Of a DNA stretch of 5,484 bases, positions 1 through 4,884 are shown one piece after another; position 1 is the stretch's first letter, and every line of letters begins with the position of its first letter. A program made the position numbers and the translations under genes. The notes beneath the pieces are model-generated. The model worked only from the letters and a program-made list of their open reading frames with translations, did no database searches and had not been told where the DNA came from. The stretch is from Streptosporangiaceae bacterium (GTDB lineage: Bacteria > Actinomycetota > Actinomycetes > Streptosporangiales > Streptosporangiaceae), in NCBI GenBank assembly GCA_030045175.1, contig JASIBM010000099.1:1-5484 (forward strand). The letters are read 5' to 3'.

Positions 1-121
1 TGGTCCGGGGGCTGGCCCACGCACTGGCCAGCCAGTCGGCGTCGCCGCGACGCGCCGTGCACCGCTCCACCTCGTAACGGGTCAGGGCTATCCCGATCGG
101 ACTCGATCTCAGCGCTGCCAC
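1..121 (-). CDS. nudC: NADH pyrophosphatase NudC, N-terminal fragment (runs off the left edge)
   Basis: NudC is a Nudix hydrolase that cleaves NAD(H) and removes NAD caps from RNA. Only about 40 codons are inside the window, so neither the zinc ribbon nor the Nudix box can be seen. The identification rests on the N-terminal pattern: IALTRYEVER, then RRGDADWLASAWASPRT, which resembles the family's 'L-x-R-x-x-V-D-R ... D-x-x-WL-x-x-AW-x-x-P-x-T' opening. GC-rich third positions favour this frame. The start is uncertain: GTG at 121 or GTG at 127, neither with a good Shine-Dalgarno sequence. A TATCCT box at 133-128 lies 6 nt before GTG 121, which could mean a leaderless transcript. The gene follows the dipeptidase on the same strand after about 140 bp. 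An adnB-to-nudC neighbourhood is familiar from actinobacteria, which supports the call. Confidence 0.58.
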   Translation of the reverse strand, partial: MAALRSSPIGIALTRYEVERCTARRGDADWLASAWASPRT

Positions 122-127
122 GGCCAC

Positions 128-133
128 AGGATA
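128..133 (-). promoter_or_regulatory. possible -10 box (TATCCT) for nudC
   Basis: TATCCT fits the actinobacterial -10 pattern TANNNT and lies 6 nt upstream of the candidate GTG start at 121, the spacing of a leaderless promoter. No good -35 hexamer is present at 17-19 nt upstream, so this is a weak call. Confidence 0.25.
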
Positions 134-240
134 CGGTCTGGCTGTCCCGGCCCTGCCCAGACCGGGCGGTCAGTACGGATAAGTCAGTCATTTTACCGAG
201 ATATCGATCGAGCCGACCGCCGATGTCTACCGTGGCTGCA

Positions 241-290
241 CGGCTAGCTCGTCCCGGCGGCTAGCTCGTCCCGGCGGCTAGCTCGTCCCA
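241..290. repeat. 17-bp direct repeat, three copies, across the dipeptidase stop codon
   Basis: The plus-strand unit CGGCTAGCTCGTCCCGG occurs at 241-257 and 258-274. A third copy at 275-290 matches for its first 15 bases. On the minus strand each unit reads GACGAGCTAGCC plus GCCGG. Seventeen is not a multiple of three, so each copy changes the reading frame. The first copy is read as Asp-Glu-Leu-Ala, and the second supplies the TAG stop at 263-261. The array therefore sets the C-terminus of the dipeptidase. Confidence 0.95.
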
Positions 291-1733
291 TAGATACGCG
301 GCCGTCTGCGCGCCCTTGAGCAGCAACTCCATGTCGACCCGCTCGTTCGGGGCGTGGATCCGGTCCTCGTCGAGCCCGACGGCGACGAAGACAAGCGGGG
401 CACCGAGGATCTCCGCCAGGTCGGCCTCCGGCCCGCTGCCACCCTCCCTGGTGAACAGGATCTCCTTGCCGAACGCGCGCTGCATGGCGCGCCGCCCGGC
501 TGCCACGGCGGGCGAGTCGAGCGGGGAGAACGACGGACGCACCCCCGGCCCTTCCATGGTGACGACGACGTCAAGCCCTGGCGGCATGCGCTCGGCCGCG
601 AAGTCGCGTAGCTGGCCGGCCACGTCGGCCGGCGCCTGGTGAGCTACCAGCCGGAACGACAGCTTGGCATGGGCCTCGCGCGGGATGATCGTCTTGCCGC
701 CAGGGCCAGTATGGCCGCCCCACATCCCGTTGATCTCCGCGGTCGGCCGTGCCCAGATCCGCTCGAGCGTGCTAAAGCCGGCCTCACCTGACGCGGCCCC
801 GCTGTTGCCCGCCGTGGCCAGCCACGCGTTCTCGTCAAAGGGCAGCCTGGCGAACAGGTCCCGCTCTGCCTGCGTGAGCCCCGCCACGTTGTCGTAGAAC
901 CCGGGCAGCATCACCCGGCCGTCGCGATCGTGCAGGTCAGCGAGTATCGCGGCCAGGGCGTGCAGCGGGTTGGGCACGGCACCGCCGAAGGAGCCCGAGT
1001 GCAGGTCGCGCTCCGGGCCGTAGACGTCGATCTGAGCGGCGACCACCCCGCGCATGCCGGTGCACATGGACGGGACGTCCGCGGCCCACATCGTGGTGTC
1101 CGAGACCACGATGACATCGCAGGACAACCGGTCGCGCTCGCGCCATAGCAGGTCGGCGAAGTGCGTCGAGCCGGACTCCTCCTCACCCTCGATGAGCAGC
1201 TTGAGGGTGACCGGCGGGGCGTCGGCTCGGTGCGCGGCCAGCCATGCGCTGGTGCCGAGCGCATGGAACAGCACCTGTCCCTTGTCGTCCGAGGCGCCCC
1301 TGCCGAGCAGCAGGCCGCCGCGCTCGACCGGCTCGAACGGCGGTGAGTCCCACTCGCCGAGCGGCTCGACCGGCTGAACGTCGTGGTGACCGTAGATCAG
1401 CACGGTGGGCGCCGAGGTGCTGGCCTTGGGGGACGCAGCGTCACCCGGGGACACCCCGGACCCCGATGGCCCAGAACTCCCAGCCGAGCCGGCAGCAGGC
1501 CACTCGGCGAACACGGCCGGGAGGCCGGGCTCCGCAGGCGTGCCAGTCTCCCATACTTCGGCGATGGGGAAGCCGGCCTGCCGAAGGTGGCCGGATAGCC
1601 AGTGCGCCGAGCGCCGGACGTCGTCGGCGTGGGCCGGGTCGGCCGAGATCGACGGGATGGCCAGCCACTGCTTCAGCGCGGCGAAGAACTCGCCCGCATG
1701 CGCGTCAATGTACTCGCGAACGTCAGCGTCCAT
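261..1733 (-). CDS. M20-family metallodipeptidase
   Basis: This is a cytoplasmic zinc-dependent dipeptidase of the M20 family (PepV/CNDP-like branch), expected to split dipeptides in peptide turnover; the exact substrate cannot be read from sequence. All family landmarks are visible: GHHDVQP (ligand His116, Asp118), GRGASDDKG (bridging Asp149), EGEEESGS (catalytic Glu185, ligand Glu186), SDTT (ligand Asp212), a lid-domain DLHSGSFGG at 243-251, GGHTGPGGKT near 339-348, GGSGPEAD at 431-438, and ligand His460. The protein has 490 residues, somewhat longer than the 440-460 usual in this group. The excess is mostly a Gly/Ser/Pro/Ala-rich stretch at residues 79-109, placed before the strand leading to the first metal motif. 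The ATG at 1733 has GAGG 10 nt upstream. The C-terminal Ala-Gly-Thr-Ser tail comes from a 17-bp repeat array. TAACCT at 1783-1778 is only a weak -10 candidate. Confidence 0.93.
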   Translation of the reverse strand: MDADVREYIDAHAGEFFAALKQWLAIPSISADPAHADDVRRSAHWLSGHLRQAGFPIAEVWETGTPAEPGLPAVFAEWPAAGSAGSSGPSGSGVSPGDAASPKASTSAPTVLIYGHHDVQPVEPLGEWDSPPFEPVERGGLLLGRGASDDKGQVLFHALGTSAWLAAHRADAPPVTLKLLIEGEEESGSTHFADLLWRERDRLSCDVIVVSDTTMWAADVPSMCTGMRGVVAAQIDVYGPERDLHSGSFGGAVPNPLHALAAILADLHDRDGRVMLPGFYDNVAGLTQAERDLFARLPFDENAWLATAGNSGAASGEAGFSTLERIWARPTAEINGMWGGHTGPGGKTIIPREAHAKLSFRLVAHQAPADVAGQLRDFAAERMPPGLDVVVTMEGPGVRPSFSPLDSPAVAAGRRAMQRAFGKEILFTREGGSGPEADLAEILGAPLVFVAVGLDEDRIHAPNERVDMELLLKGAQTAAYLWDELAAGTS

Positions 1734-2014
1734 GGGCGCGACACCTCATCGGGTGGTGGGCTCAGTCGGGGTGCTCAAGGTTACGCTTGTGCGAGCGGTA
1801 CCGTCGTATCGGCCCGCGCTGGCCGCGGACCACGCAGGTCATGGCGTGAATGCGATGCCGATTGGCCGGACGATCCTGATCGGCTTTCCTGGCGTGTTAG
1901 TGCCGGCCGTGAACGGGTCACGGTGCCAGCGAACATGTCCAGCAGGCAGGCAGTCGTGCCGTCCGGGGTGAGCCATCGGCACCGGCGCCCGCTGCGCTCC
2001 AGCAGGACACAGGC
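1734..2014. other. intergenic region between the sigma operon terminator and the dipeptidase
   Basis: This stretch separates the hairpin after the membrane-protein gene from the dipeptidase start. It holds the dipeptidase ribosome binding site (GAGG at 1747-1744) and a weak -10-like TAACCT at 1783-1778 with no convincing -35. The minus-strand frames here are open in pieces, but high third-position GC jumps from one frame to another, so no gene is called. The dipeptidase promoter probably lies here, but its position is not clear. Confidence 0.4.
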
Positions 2015-2046
2015 CGGCGACGGCGTCGTCCGGGGCGCCGTCGCCG
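2015..2046 (-). terminator. GC-rich stem-loop after the sigma factor / membrane protein pair
   Basis: CGGCGACGGCG at 2015-2025 is perfectly complementary to CGCCGTCGCCG at 2036-2046, giving an 11-bp stem with a 10-nt loop. It begins 13 nt after the stop codon at 2062-2060. There is no T-tract, which is common for actinobacterial terminators. Placement and stem strength make it the likely end of the sigma operon, separating it from the dipeptidase. Function is inferred from structure only. Confidence 0.6.
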
Positions 2047-2059
2047 TGCTTCGGCTTGG

Positions 2060-3286
2060 TCACCAGGCTTCTTGATAGATATCTTCGCCGCGGGGCTTGA
2101 GCCGGAAGAGGCGTCCGTCGCCAACCCCGCCGTTGACCAGGCGGCCGATGGAGGGGCCGATGACGAGGATGAAGAACCGGCAGGACGGATCAGGGCTGAA
2201 ATCCCAATAGGTGAGAGCTTCCCCGATGCGCTCACGGAACAGGACGCCCACCTGCTTGCCCGAGGCGACCGACACGCGAGTGATCGAGTAATAGTGCCGG
2301 CTGAGGGGCACGCTCGACCCCGTGAGGATCACCGTACGGCCGTCAGGGCTGATCATCGCCTGATCGAGCCCAAACGGGAGCCGCAGCAGCAGCCTGGAGT
2401 CGCTGAGCTTCCCGCCGCTGGCGGGATGACTGACCGCCCGCAACTCCCCCCCGAAGCCCGCGCGGCAAGGCGGCGCGTTCTTGCCCTTGACGCACTGCGG
2501 ATGGGTAAAGAGCGCCAGTTCCTGACCGTTGGCCGTGAGCGACAGGCCCTGGTGTTCGATCGGGTAGATGACCGTGCCAGGCACTCGCGAAGCGCCGTGC
2601 CACACGGCGTGAGCGCCCGTCCTCGTGTCGATGACAATGACATCAAGCACGAAGTGGCCGGTCGAGTCCAGGCTCACGGCGACTTCCGAGCCGTCGGGCG
2701 TGACAGCGATGCTGTCGACCTGCAACCCGTTCAGCACGCCGCCCCGCACCAGCGAGTAGCCGTCGACCTGGCCAGCGCTCGTGAGCTGGAACCGGTAAAT
2801 CCGCGACCCGGCTACCTGCGAGGTGAGAATCCGCCCCAGGAACCGCGCGCAGACCATGAAGAACTCCTGATCGTCCGCAGGGACGATCGACGTGATGGCG
2901 ACGTGCGCCCCCGGCCACGGGCAGGCGACCGTGCCCGTGACCGCCCCGCTCGCGGTGGCCCTGATCACCGTCTTGGTGGGGAAGCCGGAGCTATTCTCGC
3001 CCTGCTCGATGTAGAACCGCGGCATCCCAGCGGGCAGGCCGGCGTAACTGGCCGGACCACGCACCGAGCCCGTGGTGGCCACGGCAACGGCCGCGCCGAT
3101 GCAGAGGACCAGCACGGTGGCCGCGACCCCGGCGAGCAACGTCGCGGCCCGGCGCTTGACCGCCCGGCGACGGACGGCCTGCGCGTTCAGCCTGCGCAGC
3201 GGGTCGCCCGCGGCGATGTTCATGAGTATCCGCAACTGACTCTCCATTTCGCTCACCGGGATATCGCTCACAGGGATGTCGCTCAT
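2060..3286 (-). CDS. single-pass membrane protein with beta-propeller-like outer domain, partner of the adjacent sigma factor
   Basis: I do not recognise a named family. The 408-residue protein has a short N-terminal inside part (1-47) ending in a basic run (RRRAVKRRA), one membrane segment at about 48-71, and an outside domain of about 335 residues. That domain contains repeats like those of TolB/WD40-type propeller blades: VTPDGSEVAVSL (195-206), LTANGQELALF (250-260), ISPDGRTVILTG (312-323) and FSPDPSCRFFILVIG (363-377). Cys265 and Cys274 could form a small disulfide loop. The ATG at 3286 overlaps the sigma factor stop as ATGA, and no Shine-Dalgarno sequence precedes it, so translation is probably coupled. 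The first 15 codons form three 15-bp repeats starting ATG, GTG, GTG, so starts at 3271 or 3256 are also possible. The layout (inside segment, one helix, sensor-like outside domain, co-translated with an ECF-type sigma) suggests an anti-sigma or signal-sensing role. No canonical anti-sigma zinc motif is visible. Confidence 0.82.
   Translation of the reverse strand: MSDIPVSDIPVSEMESQLRILMNIAAGDPLRRLNAQAVRRRAVKRRAATLLAGVAATVLVLCIGAAVAVATTGSVRGPASYAGLPAGMPRFYIEQGENSSGFPTKTVIRATASGAVTGTVACPWPGAHVAITSIVPADDQEFFMVCARFLGRILTSQVAGSRIYRFQLTSAGQVDGYSLVRGGVLNGLQVDSIAVTPDGSEVAVSLDSTGHFVLDVIVIDTRTGAHAVWHGASRVPGTVIYPIEHQGLSLTANGQELALFTHPQCVKGKNAPPCRAGFGGELRAVSHPASGGKLSDSRLLLRLPFGLDQAMISPDGRTVILTGSSVPLSRHYYSITRVSVASGKQVGVLFRERIGEALTYWDFSPDPSCRFFILVIGPSIGRLVNGGVGDGRLFRLKPRGEDIYQEAW
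3242..3286 (-). repeat. 15-bp repeat at the start of the membrane-protein gene
   Basis: ATGAGCGACATCCCT (3286-3272) and GTGAGCGATATCCCG (3271-3257) differ at three positions, and GTGAGCGAAATGGAG (3256-3242) keeps the first eight bases of the second unit. The product begins SDIPV-SDIPV-SEM. Each unit begins with a possible start codon in the same frame, so initiation could occur at any of the three. Confidence 0.8.
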
Positions 3287-3795
3287 AGGGCATCGGTTTT
3301 CATCAGCTCGGCCAGCCGAGGATCTTCCCGCAATTTGGCCAGCGCCTTCGACATCGTGCTCTTGACCGTTCCGACCGCGCAGTCAAGTACCTGCGCGACC
3401 TGCGTTTCCGGCAGATCGTCGAACACCCGCAGGACAAGGACGGCTCGCTGGCGATCGGTCAGCGAGCCGAGCGCGCCCCGAATGGCCATGCGCACGACGA
3501 CGTCCGCAGCCACGTCCCCTGGCACCGGGTACTCGGGCAACTCCGCCATGGCGCGCTCGCGACGCCACCCGCGGCGGTTCCAGGTCAGCCAGGTGTTCAC
3601 CATGACCTTGCGCACGTAGACCTCGGGATCGTCGCGCCGCCTGATCCGCTCCCAGTGCGGCCACGACCGCACCAGTGCGGTCTGGACCAGATCCTCGGCC
3701 AGCGCCCAGTCGCCAGTCAGCAGCCAGGCCGTCCGCTGCAGCGCTCGCTCGCGCGCCTCGACGAATTGCACGAACCCCTCGGACTCGGCGTCCAC
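3283..3795 (-). CDS. SigE-family (ECF-type) RNA polymerase sigma factor
   Basis: This is an alternative sigma factor that would direct RNA polymerase to a specific promoter set. With the GTG start at 3795 it has 170 residues, the usual size for the actinobacterial SigE family. Region 2 spans about residues 8-75 (FVEARERALQRTAWLLTGD, then AEDLVQTALVRSWPHWERI, then VYVRKVMVNTWLTWNRR). Region 4 spans about 105-157 (SLTDRQRAVLVLRVFDDL, then the helix-turn-helix TQVAQVLDCAVGTVKSTMSK). The GTG is chosen because GGAGG lies 4 nt upstream and VDAESEGFVQFV aligns with family N-termini. The same frame stays open up to an ATG at 3951, but that would add 52 residues made largely of LAWAS-like repeats encoded by a tandem repeat, which is not a family feature. 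The stop overlaps the start of the membrane-protein gene by 4 bp, indicating one operon. The regulatory partner and target genes are inferred. Confidence 0.93.
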   Translation of the reverse strand: MDAESEGFVQFVEARERALQRTAWLLTGDWALAEDLVQTALVRSWPHWERIRRRDDPEVYVRKVMVNTWLTWNRRGWRRERAMAELPEYPVPGDVAADVVVRMAIRGALGSLTDRQRAVLVLRVFDDLPETQVAQVLDCAVGTVKSTMSKALAKLREDPRLAELMKTDAL

Positions 3796-3827
3796 CGCAC
3801 CTCCGGCCAACGACCCTCGATAGGCAT

Positions 3828-3853
3828 GACTACCTCGGATCTGGCAAAGGTTC
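3828..3853 (-). promoter_or_regulatory. possible ECF-type promoter of the sigma operon
   Basis: On the minus strand GAACC (3853-3849) is followed after 18 nt by GTC (3830-3828). This resembles the GAAC / CGTC layout of ECF sigma promoters and would start transcription roughly 25 nt upstream of the GTG at 3795. If real, it would suggest autoregulation. The motifs are short, the spacing is slightly long and the -10 match is partial. Confidence 0.25.
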
Positions 3854-3871
3854 ACCCCGACCGCCGACTTC

Positions 3872-3931
3872 GCGAGACTGGCCCAGGCGAGACTGGCCCA
3901 GGCGAGACCGGCCCAGGCGAGATCGGCCCAG
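3872..3931. repeat. four tandem 15-bp repeats upstream of the sigma factor gene
   Basis: The plus-strand unit GCGAGACTGGCCCAG occurs at 3872-3886 and 3887-3901. GCGAGACCGGCCCAG follows at 3902-3916 and GCGAGATCGGCCCAG at 3917-3931. A degenerate partial copy (GACTGGCTG) follows at 3932-3940. The array ends about 75 bp upstream of the sigma start codon, just upstream of the possible promoter. There are no spacers, so it is not a CRISPR. It could be slippage-generated filler or a set of regulator binding sites at 1.5-turn spacing. Confidence 0.95.
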
Positions 3932-3940
3932 GACTGGCTG

Positions 3941-4075
3941 GACGATCCCATGTGCCACGAGCCACGTCAGGCGCTACAGCGGGGCGCGCAGCTGCGCCTG
4001 GCCGCCTACATCCGCAGCCAGGCGCAGCCTCAGGATCCCGCGAGCATCAAGGGCACTGCGGGTACTTACTGGTTC
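3941..4075. other. intergenic region between the secreted protein gene and the sigma operon
   Basis: This is part of a gap of about 360 bp (3796-4157). Besides the repeats and stem-loops listed separately, it contains GCGCAGCTGCGC at 3986-3997, a perfect 12-bp palindrome. It also holds a plus-strand open frame of 58 codons, ATG 3950 to TAA 4126, continuous upstream with the 15-bp repeats. No ribosome binding site precedes that ATG, so no gene is called. Confidence 0.4.
3991..4028 (-). terminator. 12-bp perfect stem-loop between the secreted gene and the sigma operon
   Basis: GCTGCGCCTGGC (3991-4002) is the exact reverse complement of GCCAGGCGCAGC (4017-4028), with a 14-nt loop. It lies about 130 nt after the secreted protein's stop codon and ahead of the sigma operon, a sensible place for a terminator. 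There is no T-tract. It could equally act as a terminator on the other strand or as a protein binding site. Confidence 0.45.
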
Positions 4076-4129
4076 AGCTTACGTTTCAACCTCGCCCTGC
4101 GAAGCAGTGCTCGGATTAAAACGTAAGCT
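4076..4129. repeat. 11-bp inverted repeat with arms 43 bp apart, just after the secreted gene
   Basis: AGCTTACGTTT (4076-4086) and AAACGTAAGCT (4119-4129) are exact reverse complements separated by 32 bp. The arm centres are 43 bp apart, close to four helical turns. The spacer holds a small CTGC-GAA-GCAG hairpin (4097-4107). The right arm lies 28 bp after the secreted gene's stop. The long loop makes a simple terminator less likely; paired regulator sites or the remnant ends of a small element are alternatives. Confidence 0.75.
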
Positions 4130-4157
4130 CAGTACCGGGTGCTCTCCGTCAGCGGAC

Positions 4158-4652
4158 TCAGATACTCGTCCGACAGTTCGGGCCCCAATCATCGACGATC
4201 TTGGAATGATGCGTCGACTCGACGAGCGCGATGCAGACCTCGCTGCCATACACATTAGGATTGGTAACGAAGGTCGTGGCGCTATCCAGGAGATTTATGC
4301 TGCCCTTCACGAAATTCTGGAATACTCGTGCGCCGCCATCATAAGAATAAACCTGAGTTCTCATTTCCAGGCCGGTGTGACCCGTAGCGATTTCGCCCTG
4401 TACGTGGTGTATGCAGCTACCCGAATGACCGACCTGCAGGCGAAGGCCGTGAGTACTGCGGTGAGCGGGTGTGACAGATGGGGACCCGCACGTAGTGTCT
4501 GGCGCGTCAGGCCTGCGAAGGTGCTGCAGTGACACCGTCTTGGCCGACCTTGCTGGCGCATGCCCCGCCGCGGCGGCACTCGGCGCCGCCGCCAGCATGC
4601 CGACAGCCGGAGCGAGGCCGACAGCACCCAGCGCGTACCGAACCTTCTTCAC
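4158..4652 (-). CDS. small secreted protein with four cysteines, function unknown
   Basis: I do not recognise a named family, although the C-terminal half looks like conserved actinobacterial secreted proteins. The 164 residues begin with a textbook signal peptide: KKVR, a hydrophobic core (about 6-22) and an Ala-rich end, with cleavage likely near residue 29 (SAAAA before GHA). The mature part has Cys55, Cys80, Cys140 and Cys160, enough for two disulfides. Landmarks are LEMRTQVYSYDGG (95-107), VFQNFVKG (110-117) and TNPNVYGSEVCIALVEST (130-147). The GTG at 4652 is supported by GAGGAGG ending 5 nt upstream and by a good promoter. The base composition is unusual for the window: 4201-4380 is about 51% GC by my count (92 of 180), well below the neighbouring genes. 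This suggests horizontal acquisition or relaxed selection. It is a separate transcription unit from the sigma operon downstream, with stem-loops between. Confidence 0.82.
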   Translation of the reverse strand: MKKVRYALGAVGLAPAVGMLAAAPSAAAAGHAPARSAKTVSLQHLRRPDAPDTTCGSPSVTPAHRSTHGLRLQVGHSGSCIHHVQGEIATGHTGLEMRTQVYSYDGGARVFQNFVKGSINLLDSATTFVTNPNVYGSEVCIALVESTHHSKIVDDWGPNCRTSI

Positions 4653-4657
4653 GGTGA

Positions 4658-4664
4658 CCTCCTC
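4658..4664 (-). promoter_or_regulatory. strong ribosome binding site of the secreted protein gene
   Basis: GAGGAGG (4664-4658) lies 5 nt upstream of the GTG at 4652. It fixes this start and confirms the strand, against a long open frame on the opposite strand. Confidence 0.85.
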
Positions 4665-4723
4665 TGCTTCCGATGCTTCCGACCCCGCGCCACGCCCATT
4701 GCCACAAGCGCCGCTTTTGGGAC

Positions 4724-4752
4724 ATCATAGACGCCTCGGCCATTCCAGACAA
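4724..4752 (-). promoter_or_regulatory. sigma-70-type promoter of the secreted protein gene
   Basis: The -35 TTGTCT (4752-4747) and -10 TATGAT (4729-4724) are separated by exactly 17 nt. Matches to TTGACA and TATAAT are 4 of 6 and 5 of 6, the best promoter in the window. The predicted start is near 4717, giving a leader of about 65 nt. It looks like a housekeeping promoter rather than an ECF type, so the neighbouring sigma factor probably does not control it directly. Confidence 0.65.
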
Positions 4753-4813
4753 GACCTGAGGAAGGGTCGCCTCACCTGTCGAACTAGGCGAAGATCGGCC
4801 AAGCACTGGCGGG

Positions 4814-4843
4814 TGCGGCATATGGTACGTACCGTATGCCGCA
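4814..4843. promoter_or_regulatory. 30-bp near-perfect palindrome (operator or terminator)
   Basis: TGCGGCATATGGTAC (4814-4828) is followed directly by GTACCGTATGCCGCA (4829-4843). The two halves are complementary at 14 of 15 positions; only T4823/G4834 fails. The core is GGTACGTACC. It lies 41 bp after the adnB stop codon and about 62 bp upstream of the secreted gene's -35. Symmetry without a spacer resembles an operator for a dimeric repressor such as a TetR-type protein. As RNA it would form a strong hairpin that could end adnB transcription. Confidence 0.8.
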
Positions 4844-4884
4844 TCTACCGCACCTGCCGCGCGTCGCCAGGTCCGCTCGGGTCG

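Noticed and set aside
1..77. Plus-strand frame ending at TAA 75-77, possibly the tail of a convergent gene
   Set aside because: The minus-strand frame over the same bases resembles the NudC N-terminus and fits the neighbourhood better.
1244..1849. Plus-strand open frame of 201 codons over the dipeptidase start
   Set aside because: It is antisense to clearly coding M20 sequence and is extremely Arg-rich.
1839..2063. 74-codon minus-strand frame starting with a GTG that overlaps the membrane-protein stop (GTGA)
   Set aside because: Its first part is the 11-bp stem-loop proposed as terminator, no homology was recognised, and GC-rich third positions move to another frame partway through. A decayed gene cannot be fully excluded.
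2072..3619. Plus-strand open frame of 515 codons
   Set aside because: It mirrors the membrane-protein and sigma genes in a high-GC region and has a composition of Arg, Gly, Ala and Asp without any domain.
3872..3931. CRISPR-like array
   Set aside because: The repeats are directly adjacent, only 15 bp long and have no spacers.
3796..3951. Longer sigma factor reading from ATG 3951
   Set aside because: The extra 52 residues are mostly encoded by the 15-bp tandem array and are unlike SigE-family N-termini, while GTG 3795 has a GGAGG upstream and gives the normal length.
3675..4532. Long plus-strand open frame of 285 codons
   Set aside because: It runs antisense to both the sigma factor and the secreted protein, whose identity or expression signals are strong. 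It has no recognisable domains and is mostly Arg/Pro/Ala-rich, as expected of a shadow frame.
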